DNA of 64,000 nucleotides, taken from the NCBI GenBank assembly GCA_050261675.1, contig JBLNDO010000023.1:1-64000 (forward strand). Direction: 5' to 3'. Below the pieces are notes generated by a model. It was not told the DNA's origin. It ran no database searches and saw nothing but the letters and a program-made list of their open reading frames with translations. The DNA is from DASUBN01 sp050261675. Its GTDB lineage: Bacteria > Pseudomonadota > Gammaproteobacteria > Natronospirales > REEB76. Below, in pieces: positions 42,186 through 52,682 of this stretch. The number at the start of each line of letters is the position of its first letter. Position 1 is the stretch's first letter. Made by a program: the position numbers and the translations under genes.

Positions 42186-43553
42186 ATGGAATCCAACGCC
42201 CTGACCGCCCTCTCCCCCCTGGACGGCCGCTACGCCGGCAAGACCGAGAGTCTCCGTGAGTGGTTCAGCGAGTACGGACTGATGCGCCAGCGGGTGGCGG
42301 TGGAACTGGGCTGGTTCGTGGTGCTCTCCGAGGAATCCGGCGTTCCCGAAGTGCCACCCCTGTCTGACGATGACACGAGCTTTCTGGCGGATCTGGCCCG
42401 CGGCTTCGACGTGACCGCGGCGGCGCGCATCAAGGAAATCGAGGCCACCACCAACCACGACATGAAGGCGGTGGAGTACTACATCAAGGAGCAGATGGCG
42501 AGCCGGCCGAGCCTCAAGCCCTTGAGCGAATTCGTCCATTTCGCATGCACCTCGGAAGACATCAACAACCTGGCGTATGGGCTCATGCTGAAGCACGGCC
42601 GCGACCAGGTGCTCTTGCCCATGATGGAGCGCATGATCGAACGGCTGCGCGCCCAGGCGCGGCGCTATGCCGATGTCGCGATGCTCTCCCGGACCCACGG
42701 CCAACCCGCGACACCCACCACCCTAGGCAAGGAACTGGCGAATATCGTGCAGCGCCTGCGGCGCCAACACGCCCAGCTCAAGACCGTCGAGCTGCTCGGC
42801 AAGATGAACGGCGCGGTGGGAAACTATAACGCGCACCTCGCGGCTTATCCGGACGTGGATTGGCAGGCGTTGAGCCGGAAACTGGTGACCTCGCTCGGCC
42901 TCACCTGGTCCCCGTACACCATTCAGATCGAGCCCCACGATTACATGGCGGAGTATTTCGACGCGCTGGCGCGCTTCAATACCGTGCTGCTGGATGCGTG
43001 CCGCGACATCTGGGGCTATATCTCGCTCGGTTACTTCAAGCAGAAACCCGTGGCCGGCGAAGTGGGTTCCTCCACCATGCCCCACAAGGTGAACCCGATC
43101 GATTTCGAGAATGCCGAAGGCAACCTGGGGCTGGCCAATGCGTTGCTGCGCCATTTCGCGGAAAAGCTGCCGGTGTCCCGCTGGCAACGTGACCTCACGG
43201 ACTCCACGGTGTTGCGCAACCTAGGTGTAGGCATCGGGCACAGCGCCATCGCCTACGAATCCTTCCTCAAGGGCCTCTCCAAGCTCGAGGCCGATCCGGA
43301 GCGCCTGTCCGCCGATCTGGAGGCCAACTGGGAGGTGCTGGCGGAGGCCGTGCAGACGGCGATGCGCCGCTACGGCGTGGGCGAGCCTTATGAGAAACTG
43401 AAGGCCCTGACCCGCGGCCGGCGCGTGGACGGAGACGCCATGCGCAAGTTCATCAAAGATCTGGATATCCCCAACGACGCCAAGGCCCGGCTCCTGGCGA
43501 TGACACCCGCGAGCTATACCGGCCTCGCCGCCAAGCTCGCCAAGGAAATCTGA
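42186..43553 (+). CDS. purB: Adenylosuccinate lyase
   Basis: A 455-residue enzyme catalysing two fumarate-releasing steps of purine synthesis. Seen are 'LTALSPLDGRYAGKT' at the N-terminus, 'KTIEATTNHDMKAVEY'-like 'EIEATTNHDMKAVEYYIKE', 'HFACTSEDINN', 'SRTHGQPATPTTLGKE' with the catalytic His, and 'GSSTMPHKVNPIDFEN' with the catalytic Ser loop. Length and N-terminus match E. coli PurB when translation starts at 42186; ATG at 42171 is also in frame. It begins a dense rightward gene run (next ORF one base after its stop). Confidence 0.97.
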   Translation: MESNALTALSPLDGRYAGKTESLREWFSEYGLMRQRVAVELGWFVVLSEESGVPEVPPLSDDDTSFLADLARGFDVTAAARIKEIEATTNHDMKAVEYYIKEQMASRPSLKPLSEFVHFACTSEDINNLAYGLMLKHGRDQVLLPMMERMIERLRAQARRYADVAMLSRTHGQPATPTTLGKELANIVQRLRRQHAQLKTVELLGKMNGAVGNYNAHLAAYPDVDWQALSRKLVTSLGLTWSPYTIQIEPHDYMAEYFDALARFNTVLLDACRDIWGYISLGYFKQKPVAGEVGSSTMPHKVNPIDFENAEGNLGLANALLRHFAEKLPVSRWQRDLTDSTVLRNLGVGIGHSAIAYESFLKGLSKLEADPERLSADLEANWEVLAEAVQTAMRRYGVGEPYEKLKALTRGRRVDGDAMRKFIKDLDIPNDAKARLLAMTPASYTGLAAKLAKEI

Positions 43554-43554
43554 T

Positions 43555-43920
43555 ATGCGCTACTCCCTCACCGCCTCCGCTCTGCTCCTGTTTCTCGCCG
43601 CCTGCGCCCACAGCCCCGCCACCGGGATTGGGGCGCCCATGCATGCCGAAAACGGCGTGCAGGTGGGGTGGCACCTGGACGCCACCCCTGAAGGCGACGC
43701 TGTGATCACCGTGCAGAGCAACGGCAGCGCCGACTTTGGCGACCTTGTGAAGGTGGCGGAAAACCAAGCCGATGCCCACTGCAAAGAAGGCTACCGGGTA
43801 CTCAGCCTCAGCGGCAGCGACGAGCCCCAGGTGGACAGCCTCAACCCGCGCTTCGTACTCGACAATGTAGTGCGCATGAAAGTGCGCTGCTACGAGAAGG
43901 AAAGCAGCAGCAGCAATTGA
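43555..43920 (+). CDS. Small putative lipoprotein
   Basis: A 121-residue protein with a lipoprotein signal ending LAAC (lipidated Cys17). The mature part is short with two further cysteines (in 'DAHCKEGY' and 'KVRCYEKE') likely forming a disulfide, and a Ser-rich C-terminus. I do not recognise a family. It starts one base after purB and overlaps the roxA start, so it is expressed with both. It is probably located in the periplasm on the inner or outer membrane. Confidence 0.82.
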   Translation: MRYSLTASALLLFLAACAHSPATGIGAPMHAENGVQVGWHLDATPEGDAVITVQSNGSADFGDLVKVAENQADAHCKEGYRVLSLSGSDEPQVDSLNPRFVLDNVVRMKVRCYEKESSSSN

Positions 43921-45092
43921 GCGCACCCGTGCCCGATTCGGCGCTCCTCGGCGGGCTCACGCCGCGTGTCTTCCTTGAGCGGTATTGGCAGAAAAGGCCG
44001 CTGCTGATCCGAGAGGCCTTCCCCCGTTTCATCCCGCCCTTGTCCGCCGATGAGCTTGCCGGACTCGCCTGCGAGCCGGGAGTCGAATCGAGGCTCGTGA
44101 TCCAGACACGCAAGGCGCCGGGCTGGAAACTGCGCCAGGGTCCGTTTAGGCACCAGGACTTTCGCAAATTGCCGCGGTCGCGCTGGACTTTGCTCGTCCA
44201 GGACGTGGATAAGCACGTCCCCGCCGCCGCTGCGCTGCTCGAGGCTTTCCGTTTCATCCCCTCGTGGCGCATCGACGACCTAATGGTCAGCTACGCCGCG
44301 GACAGCGGTTCGGTGGGGCCGCACGTGGATGCTTACGACGTCTTCCTCCTGCAGGCGGAAGGCATGCGCCGATGGAAAATCAACACGGAGCCCCAAGAAG
44401 AGCTGCGGCTGCCGGGACTCGAACTCAAGCAGGTCAAACCGTTCGCACCGCAGGAAAGTTGGCTGCTGATGCCGGGCGATATGCTCTATCTCCCGCCCGG
44501 TGTGGCACACCACGGCGTGGCCTTCGGCGAAGGCATGACCTATTCCGTCGGTTTCCGCGCGCCATCCCAGGCGGAGATGCTCGCGGATTTCGCAGCTATA
44601 CTGCGAGAAGGCGCAATAGATGGGCTGCGCTACGGCGACCCCGATCTGCTCCCTACAAAGCACCCCGGAGAGATTCCGGCACAGGCACGGGCCCGCGCAC
44701 GGCAGCTGCTGCGCAGGGCCTTGCGCCCCGGCGACGAAACCCTGGATATCTGGTTCGGACGCTACGTCACCGAACCCAAGCCCTGGCTCAGACTCGAATC
44801 CCGCCGGAGGCGCATGAGCCGGGCTGAGCTGAAAAGCAGGCTCAATGGCGGCAGACACCTGGCCTGGCATCCGGCGGTGCGGACCGCCTGGTTCGCCGCC
44901 CGCCGGACCTGCCATCTTTTCGTGGACGGGGCACACCATCGCCTGCAGGGGCACAATGCGGGCTACGGCCAACTGCTTGGCGACCGGCGCCGCTTCGCGT
45001 CCAAAGACCTGCTTCGGGCCGCCGATATCCCGGAACTTGCGGCGTTGCTCCTGGAATGGCTGGACTCCGGGCAAATGCGGTGGGAGGCTTGA
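43917..45092 (+). CDS. roxA: Ribosomal protein arginine hydroxylase (RoxA/YcfD-like)
   Basis: A 391-residue cupin-like JmjC oxygenase using Fe(II) and 2-oxoglutarate. The iron ligands are visible: His136 and Asp138 in 'GPHVDAYDVFLLQ' and His198 in 'YLPPGVAHHG'. 'KRPLLIREAF' near the N-terminus is typical. E. coli YcfD (RoxA) hydroxylates an arginine of ribosomal protein L16. The C-terminal winged-helix-like part is present. The start is uncertain: TTG at 43917 overlaps the lipoprotein stop, and GTG at 43929 is an alternative. In E. coli this gene also sits near purB. Confidence 0.92.
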   Translation: MSAPVPDSALLGGLTPRVFLERYWQKRPLLIREAFPRFIPPLSADELAGLACEPGVESRLVIQTRKAPGWKLRQGPFRHQDFRKLPRSRWTLLVQDVDKHVPAAAALLEAFRFIPSWRIDDLMVSYAADSGSVGPHVDAYDVFLLQAEGMRRWKINTEPQEELRLPGLELKQVKPFAPQESWLLMPGDMLYLPPGVAHHGVAFGEGMTYSVGFRAPSQAEMLADFAAILREGAIDGLRYGDPDLLPTKHPGEIPAQARARARQLLRRALRPGDETLDIWFGRYVTEPKPWLRLESRRRRMSRAELKSRLNGGRHLAWHPAVRTAWFAARRTCHLFVDGAHHRLQGHNAGYGQLLGDRRRFASKDLLRAADIPELAALLLEWLDSGQMRWEA

Positions 45093-45126
45093 GGCTGTCC
45101 CGACGGAGGGAAGCGGAGCATTTTCA

Positions 45127-45621
45127 ATGGAAACCAACGAGAGCAGTACATTCCGGCGTGTCGCAAACCTTCGGGACAACCGTGAGGCGGCCGCGGCGGT
45201 GGCGGCGGCGGCGAAACGCGAACTCGTGCTGTTCACGCGCGACCTGGACCCGCTGATCTACGACGAAGAGCCGTTCATCAAGTCGGTGCAGGTCCTCGTC
45301 ACCCGCTCGCGCATGAGCCGCATCCGGGTCGTAAGCATCGACCCCGGTCCGGCGATACGCAACGGCCACCGGCTCATCGAGCTGGCGCAACGCTTCAGCT
45401 CCTACATCGAGATACGGCGCGCCAGCCGCGAGCATGGCGACCTGCCGGAAACCTTCCTGGTGGCGGATGACACGGCGCTGCTCTACCGCCCCGTGGCGAC
45501 CCAATACGAAGGCTATGTCGACCTGCACGCCCCGGCGGCGGCGCGCCAATGCCTCAAGACCTTCGCCGGCGTCTGGGAGGACGCGGAGCCCGATCCCGAG
45601 TTCCGCCGGCTGGGGATATAG
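45127..45621 (+). CDS. DUF7931-like protein in the RNA-modification cluster
   Basis: A 164-residue soluble protein resembling the DUF7931-type domain, which in some bacteria is joined to a GNAT acetyltransferase. It has 'ELVLFTRDLDPLIYD' and 'SRIRVVSIDPGPAIRNGHRLIELAQRFSSYIEIR' (here divided), followed by 'FLVADDTALLYRP'; this arrangement recalls a phospholipase D-like half-fold without HKD residues. The function is unknown. It has GGAG upstream of the ATG at 45127 and ends two bases before nudJ, so it is likely to act with the tRNA/ribosome modification genes around it. Confidence 0.75.
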   Translation: METNESSTFRRVANLRDNREAAAAVAAAAKRELVLFTRDLDPLIYDEEPFIKSVQVLVTRSRMSRIRVVSIDPGPAIRNGHRLIELAQRFSSYIEIRRASREHGDLPETFLVADDTALLYRPVATQYEGYVDLHAPAAARQCLKTFAGVWEDAEPDPEFRRLGI

Positions 45622-45623
45622 GC

Positions 45624-46097
45624 ATGGTGTGGAAACCACATGTGACGGTGGCGGCCATCTCCGAACGGGACGGCCGGTTCCTGGTGGTGGAGGAAGAGGT
45701 CCGCGGCCGACGCGTGCTCAACAATCCGGCCGGCCACCTGGAGCCCGGCGAAAGTTTCCTGGATGCCGTAAGGCGCGAGACACTGGAGGAAACCGGTTGG
45801 GATTTCACGCCCGATTCGGTCACGGGGATCTATCTGTGGAAGAATCCGGAGCTGGACGCCGCCTTCGTGCGCGTGGCCTTTTACGGACATTGCTCCCGGC
45901 ATCATCCGGACCGCAAACTGGACAAAGGCATCGTCGCGCCCCATTGGCTCACACGCCATGAACTGGCTGCGGGTCGTTACGAACTTCGCAGCCCCATGGT
46001 GCTCCGCTGCATAGACGACTGCCTCACGGGGCGGCGTTATCCCCTGGATTTGCTGAGTCACGTGACCGACCTGGACTCGGTGCTCCAGGAAGCCTGA
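45624..46097 (+). CDS. nudJ: NudJ-like Nudix phosphatase
   Basis: A 157-residue Nudix protein with the box 'GHLEPGESFLDAVRRETLEETGW' at about residues 38-60. The next element 'YLWKNPELDAAFVRVAFYGHC' and the C-terminal part match NudJ, which in E. coli hydrolyses nucleoside di- and triphosphates and thiamine pyrophosphate derivatives. Its position directly before mnmA is the E. coli arrangement. The ATG is two bases after the preceding stop. Confidence 0.92.
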   Translation: MVWKPHVTVAAISERDGRFLVVEEEVRGRRVLNNPAGHLEPGESFLDAVRRETLEETGWDFTPDSVTGIYLWKNPELDAAFVRVAFYGHCSRHHPDRKLDKGIVAPHWLTRHELAAGRYELRSPMVLRCIDDCLTGRRYPLDLLSHVTDLDSVLQEA

Positions 46098-46123
46098 TAC
46101 CGTCCCGCCCGCGGCGGTAAAAT
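46095..46123 (+). promoter_or_regulatory. Putative promoter giving a leaderless mnmA transcript
   Basis: TAAAAT at 46118-46123 (-10-like) ends six bases before the mnmA ATG at 46130; a weak TGATAC at 46095-46100 stands 17 bp before it. If used, transcription would start at or next to the ATG. No Shine-Dalgarno site precedes mnmA, which fits a leaderless message or coupling to nudJ. Confidence 0.4.
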
Positions 46124-46129
46124 GTTCCC

Positions 46130-47263
46130 ATGGCCATTTCTCCCGCCACCCGCGTAATCGTCGGCTTGTCCGGCGGCGTGGATTCCGCCGTCGCCGCGCT
46201 GCTGCTCAAGCAGCAGGGTTATGCTGTGGAAGGCCTGTTCATGGACAACTGGGAGGACGGCGAGGACGGGACCTATTGCACCGCCGCCCAGGATTACCAG
46301 GATGCGCGCCAGGTCTGCGACACCCTCGGGGTGCCTCTGCACAAGATGAACTTCGCCGCGGAGTACCGCGAGCGGGTGTTCAAGCACTTCCTGGACGGCT
46401 ACGCCCGTGGGTATACGCCGAATCCCGACGTGCTCTGCAACAGCGAGATCAAGTTCAAGGCGTTCCTGGATCACGCGCTCCGGCTCGGGGCCGCGCACAT
46501 CGCCACCGGGCACTATGCGCGCCTCGAGGCTGCTGCAGATACCGTGAAGCTCCTCAAGGCAAAAGACACGGGCAAGGACCAGAGCTATTTCCTGCATGCC
46601 GTACCCCAGGCGGCACTGAAACGGGCGCTCTTCCCCCTGGGTGAATTGCTCAAACACGATGTGCGCAAGCTCGCCCGCGAGGCGGGCTTCGCCAATCACG
46701 CCAAAAAGGACAGTACGGGCATCTGCTTCGTGGGCGAGCGCCGTTTCCGCGAATTCCTCGGCAAATATCTGCCGGCACAGCCGGGCGAGATCGAAAGCGC
46801 CGAGGGGCGGCCGCTCGGGCGCCACAACGGACTCATGTATTACACGCTGGGCCAGCGGCAGGGCATCGGGATCGGTGGGCGCCGCGATGCGGAAGCCGCG
46901 CCCTGGTACGTGGCGGGAAAAGACATGGCGCGCAACGTGCTGACGGTCGTTCAGGGGCACGACCACCCGCGGTTGTTGAGCGCCGCCTTGTACGCCGACG
47001 ATGTGCATTGGGTCTCAGGCCGTGCACCGAACCTCCCCTTCCGCTGCATGGCCAAGACCCGCTATCGCCAGGCGGATCAGCCCTGCGCGGTATCGTCGGG
47101 CGGCGACAATCGCTGCCGGGTGGATTTCGACCGGCCTCAGAGGGCCGTCACCCCCGGCCAGTACGCAGTGCTCTACACAGGCGAGGAATGCCTGGGCGGC
47201 GGCGTCATCGCGGCCGAGCAGCCGACTACGGCGGTCTCCCCGGCCTTGAGGAGCACCGCCTGA
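46130..47263 (+). CDS. mnmA: tRNA-specific 2-thiouridylase
   Basis: A 377-residue enzyme making 2-thiouridine at tRNA position 34 for Lys, Glu and Gln tRNAs. The P-loop motif 'GLSGGVDSAVAALLL' is at about 12-26. The catalytic cysteines lie in 'NPDVLCNSEIKF' near 103 and 'STGICFVGERRFREF' near 200. 'GQRQGIGIGGRRD' belongs to the central domain. It starts at the ATG at 46130 and overlaps hflD by TGATG. In E. coli the order nudJ-mnmA-hflD-purB is conserved; here purB has moved upstream. Confidence 0.97.
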   Translation: MAISPATRVIVGLSGGVDSAVAALLLKQQGYAVEGLFMDNWEDGEDGTYCTAAQDYQDARQVCDTLGVPLHKMNFAAEYRERVFKHFLDGYARGYTPNPDVLCNSEIKFKAFLDHALRLGAAHIATGHYARLEAAADTVKLLKAKDTGKDQSYFLHAVPQAALKRALFPLGELLKHDVRKLAREAGFANHAKKDSTGICFVGERRFREFLGKYLPAQPGEIESAEGRPLGRHNGLMYYTLGQRQGIGIGGRRDAEAAPWYVAGKDMARNVLTVVQGHDHPRLLSAALYADDVHWVSGRAPNLPFRCMAKTRYRQADQPCAVSSGGDNRCRVDFDRPQRAVTPGQYAVLYTGEECLGGGVIAAEQPTTAVSPALRSTA

Positions 47264-47895
47264 TGCGTCCCCTGCAGGATCGGGTGCTGGCCCTGGCCGG
47301 CGTGGTGCAGGCGGCGGCTCTGGTGAGCGATGCCGCCACCGGTGCCCCGGCAGACGAAACCTCCCTACGGGCGACCCTGGCCAGCATCCTCATGACCGAA
47401 ACCCGCGATGTGCCCGAGGTATACGGCGGTCTCGCCGGCGTCAGCCTCGGCCTCAAGAAACTGGCGGAACTCCTGGGACCGAACCGCAGCCCCGATGACG
47501 TTTCCATCCTGCGGTATTCCCTGAGCCTGATGCAGCTGCAGAGCAAGGTGATGGGCAGCGGCCGCTTGCGCAAGATTCTCGAGGAGAGCATCACCCGCGG
47601 CCGGGCGCAGGTGCGCCATTTCGGGCTCACCCACGGCAACGTTCTCGCCAATCTTGCGGATGGCTATGCCCGCACCGCCGGCAGTTTCGAGCCGCGTATC
47701 CTGGTCACGGGCGACGCCCACAAGCTTAGGAACCCCCTGACGATCAATTTGGTGCGCAGCCTGCTACTGGGCGGCCTGCGCTCCGCCGTGTTGTGGCGCC
47801 AATGCGGCGGATCGCGGTGGATGCTGTTGTTCATGCGCGCCAGCCTGTTGAAGGAGACGCAAAGGCTGTTGAAAGAGTCCGGCCGTTACGCCTGA
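47263..47895 (+). CDS. hflD: HflD, lysogenization regulator homologue
   Basis: A 210-residue all-helical protein of the HflD family (DUF489). The N-terminus 'QDRVLALAGVVQAAALV' and the region 'GLKKLAELLG', 'LQSKVMGSGRLRKILEESI', 'GRAQVRHFG' are diagnostic. In E. coli HflD binds lambda CII at the membrane; its general cell role is not settled. It follows mnmA with a shared base, as in E. coli. The frame upstream of 47263 lies inside mnmA. Confidence 0.93.
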   Translation: MRPLQDRVLALAGVVQAAALVSDAATGAPADETSLRATLASILMTETRDVPEVYGGLAGVSLGLKKLAELLGPNRSPDDVSILRYSLSLMQLQSKVMGSGRLRKILEESITRGRAQVRHFGLTHGNVLANLADGYARTAGSFEPRILVTGDAHKLRNPLTINLVRSLLLGGLRSAVLWRQCGGSRWMLLFMRASLLKETQRLLKESGRYA

Positions 47896-47919
47896 CCTGC
47901 GCACCGCGCGCCGCTACCT

Positions 47920-47925
47920 TATAAT
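47920..47925 (+). promoter_or_regulatory. -10-like element upstream of acnA
   Basis: A perfect TATAAT at 47920-47925 lies 62 bp before the acnA ATG. The corresponding -35 region (CTGCGC at 47897-47902) is poor, so activity would need an activator or extended contacts. The leader of about 55 bases contains a short inverted repeat around 47946-47970. Confidence 0.4.
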
Positions 47926-47986
47926 AGCGGGCCTGATTCGCCCGGCATCCGAACGTCGGGCCATCCCCATCCCTTCCGGAGGCGTC

Positions 47987-50626
<2,640 letters not shown>

Positions 50627-50644
50627 GACGGACATCGATCCAAC

Positions 50645-50672
50645 AAAAAGCCCCGCAGAAGCGGGGCTTTTT
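50645..50672. terminator. Bidirectional terminator after acnA
   Basis: A 12-bp perfect hairpin (AAAAAGCCCCGC and its complement, loop AGAA) with T-runs on both strands lies 18 bp after the acnA stop and 20 bp before the end of the convergent outer-membrane gene. Confidence 0.95.
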
Positions 50673-50692
50673 GTTTATTGCAGTGCAGCCGC

Positions 50693-51274
50693 TCAGAATG
50701 AATAGCTCAAACCGACGCGAGTTTCTTCGGTGGTGAATGTGGAACGCTCATAAGTGATGTCCAGGTTCAGGCCGTAATCGAAGTGACGCACCACGCCCAC
50801 GCCGTAGATGAGCTCGGTTCCCGTGGTGTGGGCGAACAGCATGGAACCCGGCGAACCCACGCGCCAATCGAGCGCACCCACGCGCAGTTCGCCGTCAAGG
50901 TGATCCGCGACTTCATAACGGCCCAGCACCTCAGCGCTCAGGCCCGTGACCTGCGGGCAGGAAAAGCTCGCCGGGCAGCGCGTCGGCAGGCTGCCTCTCT
51001 GTTCGTACGTAGTCGGTTTGCCGTAATCATGGTATGCAAGCTCCACACCCAGATATTCGTTCAAGTCATACCCGAAGAACAGGGTTTCCGCCGTGCCTGT
51101 GCCGTTGATGACGCCGGCATTCGCGGGGGTGAGCGACAGGCTGCCGTAGTCCACGGAGACATGCCCCACATCCAGGCCAACGTGGAATGGCCCCGTGGGT
51201 GCATCGTCGGCGTGCACTGGTGCGGATAAGGCCAGCAGCGCCGGCAGGACGAAGCGTGAGAACGGTTTCTGCAT
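50693..51274 (-). CDS. Small outer-membrane beta-barrel protein
   Basis: A 193-residue protein: signal peptide (cleavage after 'PVHA'), then eight or so amphipathic strands and a C-terminal aromatic residue ('VGLSYSF'), the pattern of small OmpA/OmpX-type barrels. Two cysteines in 'TRCPASFSCPQV' probably form a loop disulfide. 'FFGYDLNEYLGVELAYHDYG' is a typical strand-turn-strand. The role is unknown, and it may be porin-like or structural. The start is the ATG at 51274; it is divergent from the PAP2-like gene with 73 bp between. Confidence 0.82.
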   Translation of the reverse strand: MQKPFSRFVLPALLALSAPVHADDAPTGPFHVGLDVGHVSVDYGSLSLTPANAGVINGTGTAETLFFGYDLNEYLGVELAYHDYGKPTTYEQRGSLPTRCPASFSCPQVTGLSAEVLGRYEVADHLDGELRVGALDWRVGSPGSMLFAHTTGTELIYGVGVVRHFDYGLNLDITYERSTFTTEETRVGLSYSF

Positions 51275-51347
51275 GGGGAGGCCCTGGCGTTGCGCTTGGA
51301 TTTGGAATACGGTGGATTGTGGTGTCCGGGAGCGATTCGAGGCGCGC

Positions 51348-52001
51348 ATGGATTTTATCAATGTGCATCCTGAAAAGACATCATGGCGGCGCGGCCGGCG
51401 TATGCTCGCCGCCCTGCTGTGCCTGCTTCCGGCGCTGAACACCTATGCCGCCGGCGGTCCTCTCGGCATCGACCATCGCCTTTCCTACGACAATTCCGGA
51501 ATCTGGAAGCGCAACGACCAGCTGTTCCTGGAACGGGCCGTGATCCTCACGGAATTGGGCGGCGCGCTATGGCTCGGCGGCGAGGACCGCCTGGGCAGGA
51601 CCTATTGGCAGTCCCTGGACGCCTCGATCTTCTCGGCGCTCAGCGTGGAACTCATGAAGCACGCTTTCGGACGCGAGCGCCCGTCCCAGACCAGTGATCC
51701 CAACCAGTGGTTCAAGGGAGGCGAAAGCTTCCCGAGCGGCGAAGTGGCCCTGCAGGCGAGTTTCGTGACGCCCTTCATCGCCGAATACGGAAACGATCAT
51801 CCTTGGGTATGGGGGCTGGAGGCGCTGCCCGCCTACGACTCGGTGGCGCGCATGAAGACCTGGGGTCACTGGCAGACCGACGTGCTGGCGGCGTGGGCCC
51901 TGGGCACGGGCCTCGGCATCTACGCCCACGGAAGGGAAACGCCCTTCTTCCTAGGCTACATGCCCCACGGAATCGTAGTGGGACTGCGAACGACTTTCTA
52001 G
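51348..52001 (+). CDS. PAP2-like phosphatase with altered motif 2
   Basis: A 217-residue protein with an N-terminal hydrophobic segment (signal peptide or anchor ending 'NTYA'). It carries PAP2 motifs: motif 1 Lys104-x6-Arg111-Pro112, motif 3 Arg168-x5-His174-x3-Asp178. Motif 2, usually PSGH, is P-S-G-E here with Glu132 replacing the first catalytic His. The family normally removes phosphate from lipid or carrier pyrophosphates; with Glu at that place activity is uncertain, though the nucleophile His174 is kept. It is GAGG-preceded at 51348 and ends beside a bidirectional terminator. Confidence 0.8.
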   Translation: MDFINVHPEKTSWRRGRRMLAALLCLLPALNTYAAGGPLGIDHRLSYDNSGIWKRNDQLFLERAVILTELGGALWLGGEDRLGRTYWQSLDASIFSALSVELMKHAFGRERPSQTSDPNQWFKGGESFPSGEVALQASFVTPFIAEYGNDHPWVWGLEALPAYDSVARMKTWGHWQTDVLAAWALGTGLGIYAHGRETPFFLGYMPHGIVVGLRTTF

Positions 52002-52008
52002 CGGAAAA

Positions 52009-52034
52009 AAATACCCCGCCGCAGCGGGGTATTT
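52009..52034. terminator. Bidirectional terminator after the PAP2-like gene
   Basis: An 11-bp stem (arms AAATACCCCGC and GCGGGGTATTT, loop of four) with A-rich and T-rich flanks lies between the convergent PAP2-like gene and the 143-residue periplasmic gene. Confidence 0.9.
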
Positions 52035-52059
52035 GTTCCAGGTCAATCTTCAGCAGGGC

Positions 52060-52491
52060 TTACTTCTGATCCTCGGTCTTCCAGACCACCGGCGCCCATT
52101 TGCCGGAGGCGTCGAACTTGGCGCCGATGTAATAGGCCTTGCCGGCGGCGACGCTGACCTTGATATCGTGGGCGTCCAGACCGTATCCCGCCTTGCGCTG
52201 CATGCCGGGAATGTCGGACAAGTTGACCGTGTGGCTGACCTTCACGCTAAAGGTATAGTCACCCGGCTTTATCCAGAGCACCCCCTGATCCGAACGGTTG
52301 GTGAGTTTGCCGTCCACCGTCCAAATCTCCACCGGATAGGTCTGCTTGGCGCGCTGGTCCACGTTCAGCACCAGCGTGCCGTGGGGGTCCGAACTGGAGC
52401 TGAGAAATGGCGAATCGGCGAGGGCCGCCACGCTCGCTACCGCGAGCAGAGCGGCTGCCATCACCGCGAATTTACCTTTGAGAGTCTTCAT
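52060..52491 (-). CDS. Periplasmic protein of unknown function (143 residues)
   Basis: A secreted protein: signal peptide (cleavage after 'VAALA', about residue 25) and a small beta-rich domain ('GTLVLNVDQRAKQTYPVEIWTVDG', 'GDYTFSVKV', 'VAAGKAYYIGAKFDASGKWAPVVWK' divided here). A single domain of about 115 residues follows. I do not recognise it. AGGAGG stands before the ATG at 52491, indicating strong translation; the neighbouring gap of 191 bp before the sulfurtransferase probably holds its promoter. A role in envelope stress is plausible but unsupported. Confidence 0.75.
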   Translation of the reverse strand: MKTLKGKFAVMAAALLAVASVAALADSPFLSSSSDPHGTLVLNVDQRAKQTYPVEIWTVDGKLTNRSDQGVLWIKPGDYTFSVKVSHTVNLSDIPGMQRKAGYGLDAHDIKVSVAAGKAYYIGAKFDASGKWAPVVWKTEDQK

Positions 52492-52682
52492 GGCGACCTC
52501 CTGATCCTCAATTGTTGTGTTTGCCAATCATCTGAACCGTCTGCGGTTTCGCGATATTCCTCTGAGTCCAACCTTAGTCGATGAACGCCCACATACGATG
52601 GCGTTAAGGAAAATTTCAGATATTTATCATGCTGTGACGCTACGTCCACCCCGGCGGGAAAACTCGCCGTAAACGGACGCCG

